DNA from: Candidatus Zixiibacteriota bacterium
GTDB lineage: Bacteria > Zixibacteria > MSB-5A5 > GN15 > JACZUZ01
Assembly: GCA_022572905.1 (NCBI GenBank)
Contig: JACZUZ010000025.1
Span: 1 to 11,145 of the forward strand
DNA length: 11,145 nucleotides
Reading direction: 5' to 3'
Shown: positions 1 to 4,781 of the stretch, one piece after another
Numbering within the stretch: position 1 is the first letter of the stretch
Layout: the number at the start of each line of letters is the position of its first letter
Program-made: the position numbers and the translations under genes
The notes under the pieces: generated by a model
What the model saw: the letters and a program-made list of their open reading frames with translations, nothing else
Told to the model about the DNA's origin: nothing
The model's database searches: none

Positions 1-1
1 A

Positions 2-160
2 AAAACCAGCCGTCAAGCCGGTCAGGATATTCATTTCCTGGATGGTTATGTTGACGTTTATACGCCCATTGTTCTCGACGACGAAGTCATCGGTATAATT
101 TATTTACGCTCCAACCTGGACGATATGTATGCGCAGTTGAACCTGTACTTGATTGTCGCG
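2..160 (+). pseudogene. C-terminal fragment of a CHASE8-like periplasmic sensor domain, running in frame into ccmC
   Basis: The ccmC reading frame stays open upstream of its first ATG to the window edge. The 41 codons before that ATG contain DVYTPIVLDDEVIGIIYLRS and then NLDDMYAQL. This matches the end of the periplasmic sensor domain (CHASE8 type) of membrane histidine kinases and cyclases, where 'pIvldGe.iGtlyLrSdL.elYarL..Y' leads into the second membrane helix. No HAMP, kinase or other output domain follows; after about LYLIVA the sequence becomes CcmC. What is seen is one uninterrupted frame encoding two unrelated family segments. Whether this is a real gene fusion, a deletion scar or an assembly chimera cannot be settled here. 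The family match is from recall of the consensus, not a search. Confidence 0.6.
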
Positions 161-868
161 GCGTTCGTTAATCCTCCCCCTATGTCCATCGAGTCCGCTC
201 TGGTAACTGAGGAAATAACTAGCGATCCGGCCGGGATCTACCGGATGTTTTATTTTCATGTGCCGCAGGCCCTGACCACCACAGTCGCTTTTATTGTAGC
301 GGCTTTTTTCGCGGTATCGTACCTGCGCAAAAGACTACCTGAGAGCGATATTAGATGCTACCGCGCTAACCAAATAGGGCTTCTCTTCGGGATAACCACT
401 CTGATTACCGGAATGATTTTTTCTAAATTCACCTGGGGAATGTGGTGGTCATGGGCGGAGCCGAGAATGACATCTATGTTTATAGTGGTCTTGATGTTTG
501 GCGGGTATTTCTCACTCCGTTCATCAATTGGTGATCCCGAAAAACGCGCGACTTTATCTTCGGTAATGGCGGTTATGTTCACGATCGCGGGACTGTTTAT
601 GATGTTTGTCGTGCCGAGAATCGCAGTTAGTCGGCACCCCACAGATTCAATCGTCGATTCCTCTGGAGCGATCACTATGGGACCCACCGTGCGCTGGATT
701 TTCCTGGGGGCTGTTTTGAGCTATCTTTCTATCGCCTGGTGGATGTGGCGGATGTCAGTTAGAGTTAGCGAGGCGCAAAATTACAAACTTGAGCTTGATT
801 TCGCCGATAAGAATGAAGCGGCCACGACGCCGAGGGTCGCTGAAGGTAAATCTGTCACCGGGGCGTAA
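125..868 (+). CDS. ccmC: Haem exporter/handling protein CcmC of cytochrome c maturation System I (N-terminus uncertain)
   Basis: CcmC is an inner-membrane protein that presents haem on the outer face of the cytoplasmic membrane and loads it onto CcmE. The signature WGMWWSWAEPRMTS (residues 104-117) is the tryptophan-rich haem-binding segment, usually WGtWWvWDaRlTS. The two expected axial histidines are visible as His45 in FYFHVP and His171 in SRHPTDS. Hydrophobic helices lie at about 51-67, 84-101, 115-131, 146-164 and 191-209. The length of 247 residues is normal for the family. The first helix is doubtful: residues 1-13 look like the end of a sensor domain, and native CcmC sequence seems to begin around AFVNPPP (13-19). 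ATG 125 and ATG 182 both lack a convincing Shine-Dalgarno site, so the true start is unresolved. ccmD follows after 55 bases. Family assignment is firm; the 5' end is not. Confidence 0.88.
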   Translation: MYAQLNLYLIVAAFVNPPPMSIESALVTEEITSDPAGIYRMFYFHVPQALTTTVAFIVAAFFAVSYLRKRLPESDIRCYRANQIGLLFGITTLITGMIFSKFTWGMWWSWAEPRMTSMFIVVLMFGGYFSLRSSIGDPEKRATLSSVMAVMFTIAGLFMMFVVPRIAVSRHPTDSIVDSSGAITMGPTVRWIFLGAVLSYLSIAWWMWRMSVRVSEAQNYKLELDFADKNEAATTPRVAEGKSVTGA

Positions 869-923
869 GGGTTTATCTTAGATTTGTTTTTTTAGAAAGA
901 ATTGTAGAGAAAGATGAGGAATT

Positions 924-1034
924 ATGGACGCTAATTATTTAGTTTTACTTGTTAACTTAATAATCTGGATCGGACTTTTTATTTATTTATTTAGACTTGA
1001 TCATAAAGTGTCGGAGCTAAAAACCAAGGATTAA
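924..1034 (+). CDS. ccmD: CcmD-like small membrane protein of cytochrome c maturation
   Basis: A 36-residue frame starts at ATG 924 behind GAGGA (916-920) and stops at TAA 1032. It begins MDANYLVLLVNLIIW, has one hydrophobic helix at about residues 5-23, and continues into a charged cytoplasmic tail, RLDHKVSELKTKD. A single helix followed by a short 'yLfrLDrkv.eLe' tail is the pattern of the short CcmD family. CcmD bridges CcmC, CcmE and the CcmAB ATPase and helps release holo-CcmE. Its place between ccmC and ccmE, 9 bases before the ccmE start, is the standard position and strongly supports the call despite the small size. Confidence 0.85.
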   Translation: MDANYLVLLVNLIIWIGLFIYLFRLDHKVSELKTKD

Positions 1035-1043
1035 CGGCTTATT

Positions 1044-1487
1044 ATGAATACAAAATCTGTAATCGGGATGGTTATCATACTGGGCTTCATGACTCTGGGG
1101 CTATACACATTCATGAGCAACCAGGTCCAATCTGTGACAATCGCCAACGCCAGAGTGGCCAAACAGACAGTGCAGGCAATAGGGGTCGTCGATTTTGAGT
1201 CAGTTGAATACGACATCGAGAAAAAACGGATGACTTTCTACCTGATGGACGTTGACCCAAAGAAATTTGATGCGAACGGCGAACCAGACAAACTTAAAGT
1301 AGTCTACGAAGGTGAAATCCCCGGCAATTTCGAACAGGCGATATCAGTGACTGTTGTCGGTAAAGCCGGCGAGGATGGATTTCACGCGGAGAGAATGCTG
1401 GTCAAGTGTCCGTCGAAATATCAGGGCGAGGACGGGAAGATTTACGAAGAAGAGGAAGAGCGCGAATACACTTCCTCTGGCGCCTAA
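1044..1487 (+). CDS. ccmE: Haem chaperone CcmE, cysteine (CxxxY) variant
   Basis: CcmE is a periplasmic haem chaperone held by one N-terminal helix; it takes haem covalently from the CcmC complex and passes it to the CcmF cytochrome c synthase. The anchor is at about residues 6-24. The OB-fold core carries the family pattern KVVYEGEIPGNFEQAISVTVVG (in parts, 85-106) and FHAERMLVKCPSKY (113-126). In most proteobacteria the haem-binding motif is HxxxY. Here it is Cys122-Pro-Ser-Lys-Tyr126, the CxxxY form known from Desulfovibrio and archaea (System I*). The tail is short and acidic (EEEEER). The gene sits 9 bases after ccmD and is presumably co-transcribed. No ccmF, ccmG or ccmH follows, which is unusual. 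Confidence 0.92.
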   Translation: MNTKSVIGMVIILGFMTLGLYTFMSNQVQSVTIANARVAKQTVQAIGVVDFESVEYDIEKKRMTFYLMDVDPKKFDANGEPDKLKVVYEGEIPGNFEQAISVTVVGKAGEDGFHAERMLVKCPSKYQGEDGKIYEEEEEREYTSSGA

Positions 1488-1505
1488 CAGGAATTCGATT
1501 GTTAA

Positions 1506-1553
1506 GTAGGTCGGCGTTCCGAGCGAGCGTAAGCGAGGGAGAAACCCGACAGT
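1506..1553. repeat. Intergenic dyad element, possible dispersed repeat
   Basis: Between ccmE and the next gene lies a block starting GTAGGTCGGCGTTCC, with a purine-rich centre of GCGAGCG/GCGAG character, ending GAAACCCGACAG. The ends pair imperfectly: 1510-1519 can pair with 1541-1550 (G-T-C-G-G, two mismatches, then T-T-C). Its composition and dyad resemble short dispersed intergenic repeats. Only one copy occurs in this window, so repeat status is an inference. There is no T-run after it, so it is not an intrinsic terminator. Confidence 0.35.
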
Positions 1554-1577
1554 CCCCACGATCCTTCTTAAGAGCGA

Positions 1578-1607
1578 CCATGTCTCTGTCGATAAACTGA
1601 GACATGG
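1578..1607. other. Perfect 9-bp inverted repeat overlapping the protease start codon
   Basis: CCATGTCTC (1578-1586) and GAGACATGG (1599-1607) are exact reverse complements with a 12-base loop. The right arm contains ATG 1604, the only in-frame start available, because TGA at 1598 closes the frame just upstream. As RNA the hairpin would bury the start codon. No T-tract follows, so it is not a terminator. An operator or translation-limiting hairpin is possible; function is not known. Confidence 0.45.
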
Positions 1608-2470
1608 GAGTTACATGGCGCTTTACACATTGCAGATCGACGCTCCTCTCGTTTGCGCTGATATTTTGCGCGGGGACTATAGCTCACTCACAGTCCGGAC
1701 CTCTCGAATTTGATCCGCGCTTCGGTTTGGTCCTGTTTCAAGCCGAAGTGAATGGCGCCACAATAGGGAAATTTGGGATTGATACCGGAGCCGACGGATT
1801 CTATGTCAGCGATAAATTCGCCCGCAAGTCCGGCCTGCGTGTTTCCGAACCCGACCAGACAAGAGTTGTGCGGGGTGTGGTCGGCTCCTCTCCGGTCGCA
1901 CACGCCACATTTCGGTCATTTGCAATTGGCGAGGAAACTCTTTACAATTTGCCCGTTGAAGTAATAAATCTTGACCTGCTTTCAGGGCGAAAGGCCGAGT
2001 TGGATGGACTGGTTGGATTCTCCGTTCTGCGGAACTTCTATGTCACTATCGACTACCCATCGCAGTCAATCGAGCTTTTCACACAAGAGCCGAAATTACT
2101 AAAGGCGAATTCGAATATGACAGGCTCGTTTTCACTGCGCAATCATCTCATCGTTGTCGATGTCAGTCTGAACGGGGGTGGCGCCTATTCAATGGTTATT
2201 GACTATTGCGCTTCATCCTCGCTGATTATTCCCGAAATCGCGTCGCAATTTGGCTCCGCTTCTACCGACGAATATCTGGAAATAGATTCAGCGCGAGTTG
2301 GCCCGCTTGCGGTTGGCAAATCGCGTTTCTGGATCAAACCGCTTTCATCTTTCAAGGAAAGCTCGGCCTGGAAGGGAGTAGTGGGGATTATTGGCTTTCC
2401 GTTCCTGCGAGACAATCGAATCACGATTGATTATGTCCGCGAAAAATTCTATTTGCATTCCGCAAAGTGA
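1604..2470 (+). CDS. Secreted two-lobed retropepsin/pepsin-like aspartic protease homologue with a degenerate second active site
   Basis: A 288-residue protein with a signal peptide: basic start, hydrophobic core at about 13-25, likely cleavage after AHS (26-28). The mature part is two related halves. Half one has the catalytic-type motif GIDTGADGFYVS (Asp60-Thr61-Gly62) and ends LDGLVGFSVLRNFYVTIDY (133-151). Half two has VIDYCASSSLIIP (Asp200-Tyr201-Cys202) and ends GVVGIIGFPFLRDNRITIDY (258-277). The repeated 'GxxGfxxLrnxxxtIDY' endings show tandem duplication. Aspartic proteases need D-T/S-G from both lobes; the second lobe keeps Asp but has lost Thr-Gly, so activity is uncertain. Start ATG 1604 is forced by TGA at 1598, yet no good ribosome-binding site precedes it. 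The 3' end overlaps the opposing glycosyltransferase gene by 22 bases. No partner or substrate can be inferred from context. Confidence 0.8.
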   Translation: MGVTWRFTHCRSTLLSFALIFCAGTIAHSQSGPLEFDPRFGLVLFQAEVNGATIGKFGIDTGADGFYVSDKFARKSGLRVSEPDQTRVVRGVVGSSPVAHATFRSFAIGEETLYNLPVEVINLDLLSGRKAELDGLVGFSVLRNFYVTIDYPSQSIELFTQEPKLLKANSNMTGSFSLRNHLIVVDVSLNGGGAYSMVIDYCASSSLIIPEIASQFGSASTDEYLEIDSARVGPLAVGKSRFWIKPLSSFKESSAWKGVVGIIGFPFLRDNRITIDYVREKFYLHSAK

Positions 2471-3597
2471 ACGAGATCGCTTTCAAGGCTCGCGAATCTC
2501 AGGAATTCTTGTCGATGATAATCAGTGTTTTCGGCATAAAGATATCGGCGAACCAAAGCGCTCATGCTTTCGCGACCGGGCGCGTCTCCGGAATGTACCT
2601 CGCTGATTCTGCGCTTCAAAGTTCTTGTGAGAGCGCCTTTATTGTCCGCTTTATATCTATATTTTTCGGGGAACAGTTCGGGGTAGGAGAGATCGTCCGG
2701 GACGACCGGAATAGCGCCATGCGCTACCGCTTCGATTATTGAGATGCCGTAAAACTCCTGGCGGGCGGTGGAAACTACTATATCGGCCACCGAAAGTAGC
2801 CTTTCATATTCATTGCGACTCTCAACAAATCCAAAATTCAAAAAACGGTCGCTCAGTTTCTCTCGGGCTGTGTTGAATATCTTCGGTTCCAGTGGGAATT
2901 GTTCGCCGGTGACGATCACTTTGAATTCGACTTCGGCGTTTCCAAGGTCAAACAAAGCCTCAAAGAAAAGCTCCGGGTTCTTGTCATGCTCCCAGCGATG
3001 ATTCCACAACAAGACAGGGGGATTATTGCGCGGCGCTTCAAGATCGGGATTTGTTCTAACAGGGATATAGAAAACACTCGATTTGGCTTCTAATTCGGAG
3101 TGTATACGTTCGAGGTCCCATTCGACGGGAATGCGTTTGAGAAATTTCTGGCAACCGTCCAGGAAACCGTTTCGATTGAATTCCGAATTAAAGAGAACCC
3201 AATCAGCGCCAAGCGCGCTGACGATGTTATTGTAAATTATCTGTTTATCCGATTCGGCAATTTTCTTTCGATAGGGATAAGCGAATTGATTTTCGTGAAA
3301 GTAAATTAGTTTTCTGGCGCTAATCAGATTAGGTCGCAGGGCCAGAAGGTCAGACAGATTTAACAGCGAGCCTGCCAGAAGCAGATCGTATTTTTCGGAG
3401 TTGGGAATTTTTTGTGAGAATTGAAGCGCCCCTGTGCGGTTGCGCCATTTCCATTGGCGGTCCGCAAGTGTGTGGCGAGTAATTTCCCAGTCGGGGAAAA
3501 GCGCTTCGATGGAATCAAGTAGCGCCAGATGAGACGATGACGCGAAAGGCTCAAGAAAAAGCGCCCGCATTTTCGGCTCTACGGAGGGCGATACCAT
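2449..3597 (-). CDS. GT4-type glycosyltransferase of the GTDC1/QTMAN (DUF3524) family, probable tRNA-queuosine mannosyltransferase
   Basis: The first half matches the DUF3524 domain, now described as the N-terminal part of tRNA-queuosine alpha-mannosyltransferase (human GTDC1/QTMAN). Shared blocks include HTLADRQWKWRNRTGALQFS (42-61), AGSLLNLSDLLALRP (75-89), KLIYFHENQFAYP (96-108) and VLFNSEFN (134-141). The second half is a GT-B nucleotide-sugar domain with WNHRWEHDKNPE (198-209; Arg and Lys for phosphate binding) and the EX7E motif EFYGISIIEAVAHG (281-294). It should be cytosolic, with no signal or membrane helix. In animals the enzyme adds mannose to queuosine in tRNA-Asp; the bacterial substrate is inferred. 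Family members usually start near 'MR.L.lEPF', so Met10 (codon 3568-3570) may be the true start. rnhA ends 9 bases upstream, indicating co-transcription. No tgt or queA lies in the window. Confidence 0.85.
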   Translation of the reverse strand: MVSPSVEPKMRALFLEPFASSSHLALLDSIEALFPDWEITRHTLADRQWKWRNRTGALQFSQKIPNSEKYDLLLAGSLLNLSDLLALRPNLISARKLIYFHENQFAYPYRKKIAESDKQIIYNNIVSALGADWVLFNSEFNRNGFLDGCQKFLKRIPVEWDLERIHSELEAKSSVFYIPVRTNPDLEAPRNNPPVLLWNHRWEHDKNPELFFEALFDLGNAEVEFKVIVTGEQFPLEPKIFNTAREKLSDRFLNFGFVESRNEYERLLSVADIVVSTARQEFYGISIIEAVAHGAIPVVPDDLSYPELFPEKYRYKADNKGALTRTLKRRISEVHSGDAPGRESMSALVRRYLYAENTDYHRQEFLRFASLESDLVHFAECK

Positions 3598-3606
3598 GAT
3601 TAAAGA

Positions 3607-4080
3607 CTAACTTACTTCGCCGGATTGCGCCGCCGCCGATTCCAGCGCTGAAACAGCCAGGCGGTCAACCAGTTCGTTTATTTCGTCCCCATCGTGTCCC
3701 TTAACCCAGCGCCAATCAATTTTGTGTTCGCTATTCAGTCGATCAAGCTCTCGCCAGAGTTCGGAATTCAAGACGGGTTTGCGGGCGGCGGTTTTCCATC
3801 CGTTTTTTTTCCAATTATGAATCCAGCTTTCGATTCCATCTTTGAGATATTTGGAATCGGTATAGAGAGTAACTTTGCAGGGGAGTTTGAGAGTTCTCAG
3901 CGCTTCTATCGCCGCGGTCAGCTCCATTCGGTTGTTAGTGGTTTTGAGCGCTGAGCCGCTAATTTCTTTGCGCTTATCGTCGCTCAGTAAAGCCGCCCCC
4001 CAACCTCCCGGGCCGGGGTTGCCGCTACAAGCTCCGTCTGTGTAAATTACGACTTCAGGAAGAGGACTGTTATTTTCCAC
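3607..4080 (-). CDS. rnhA: Ribonuclease HI
   Basis: RNase HI cuts the RNA strand of RNA-DNA hybrids (R-loops, primers) in the cytoplasm, using two metal ions. At 157 residues it has the usual length of the single-domain bacterial enzyme. All key elements are present: Asp15 in [16 protein letters not shown], Glu53 in NNRMELTAA, Asp75 in LYTDSKYL, His129 in WVKGHDGD and Asp139 in NELVDRLA. The basic protrusion with tryptophans typical of the E. coli form, [13 protein letters not shown], is also present (86-98). The gene begins only 2 bases after the stop of the haem-binding gene and ends 9 bases before the glycosyltransferase, so the three very likely form one transcript. Confidence 0.96.
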   Translation of the reverse strand: MENNSPLPEVVIYTDGACSGNPGPGGWGAALLSDDKRKEISGSALKTTNNRMELTAAIEALRTLKLPCKVTLYTDSKYLKDGIESWIHNWKKNGWKTAARKPVLNSELWRELDRLNSEHKIDWRWVKGHDGDEINELVDRLAVSALESAAAQSGEVS

Positions 4081-4082
4081 GA

Positions 4083-4700
4083 CTATCTTTCATTGTTATC
4101 GTGACCGCCGTCATTCACTCCGCTGGGAGCCGGAAAACCGTAGTTGTCATAGACTTTCGCTATTGACGCAATTGATTCGTCAATCCATTTGTAAATTGTG
4201 TCCTGAGTGGCGCCTTCAATTTTTACTCCGGAGTGCATTAGTCGATAGGACCAGAGGGGCATATCCCCGTTTCCAATTTCCTCTCTTATCTCTCTGAGAT
4301 GTTCGGTTTGTGAGGCGTGTCCTCCGAACGGAAATCCAGTGTCCATGTCTACATGATCTCTGGCTACCTTAATATCGTCATCAATGAGACCCTGAATTAT
4401 GGGGATATTGTAATACCATGGGTATTTGGTTTTCGAGCTATGGCAATCATAACAACTGTTCTCAAAGATCGGCTTTACATTTTCATAGGTAATAGAAATT
4501 AATATATACGCGCTATCAAGTGAGTTCATCAGACTTTCCAGCTCACTCCGGACTACGCTGGAGTTGTCGGCCTCGCTCGATTGTTTATCGCTTTGGTCAT
4601 GCTTTTCTTCGCCGTCGCCGTAGGCGATTCCGGCTCCGATAACGGCCGCAATTATCAAGAACGCCGGGGAAAATTTCGCCGACTTTCGAATCAATGACAT
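4083..4700 (-). CDS. Membrane-anchored c-type haem-binding protein (Haem_bd family)
   Basis: A 205-residue protein with an N-terminal signal or anchor helix (about 12-28) and a charged, Ser/Gln/Asp-rich linker. A haem-binding domain then carries one c-type haem site, Cys83-Tyr-Asp-Cys86-His87. The sequence [18 protein letters not shown] (83-100), with [14 protein letters not shown] (145-158) downstream, is the pattern of the Haem_bd domain (Pfam PF14376): CxxCHS, T.yPWY, then G(e/d)MP. Met147 is a possible second haem ligand. It should face the periplasm and need the Ccm system, part of which is encoded nearby. Its redox partner is unknown. It is first in a tight cluster with rnhA and the glycosyltransferase, an odd mix that looks like shared transcription rather than shared function. 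Confidence 0.85.
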   Translation of the reverse strand: MSLIRKSAKFSPAFLIIAAVIGAGIAYGDGEEKHDQSDKQSSEADNSSVVRSELESLMNSLDSAYILISITYENVKPIFENSCYDCHSSKTKYPWYYNIPIIQGLIDDDIKVARDHVDMDTGFPFGGHASQTEHLREIREEIGNGDMPLWSYRLMHSGVKIEGATQDTIYKWIDESIASIAKVYDNYGFPAPSGVNDGGHDNNER

Positions 4701-4709
4701 ACTTTCCGC

Positions 4710-4750
4710 AGTAATAATATTACTCCATTGCTCTAGTTATTTCTCTAGTT
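4710..4750. promoter_or_regulatory. Palindrome and direct repeats upstream of the haem-binding protein gene
   Basis: In the 81-base gap before this minus-strand gene, AGTAATAATATTACT (4710-4724) is a perfect 7-bp dyad around one central base, nine bases from the start codon. Just upstream of it in the direction of transcription, CTCTAGTT occurs twice at a 12-base period (4731-4738 and 4743-4750). Such spacing would suit a regulator binding site, but AT-rich dyads also arise by chance, and no clear -35/-10 pair was found. Confidence 0.3.
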
Positions 4751-4781
4751 CCGCTTCAAAATGAGCGTTCGCTACATTAGT

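Noticed and set aside
1406..1600. Small plus-strand frame spanning the ccmE end and the intergenic element
   Set aside because: It is out of frame with ccmE and its Arg-rich product comes from reading the dyad element.
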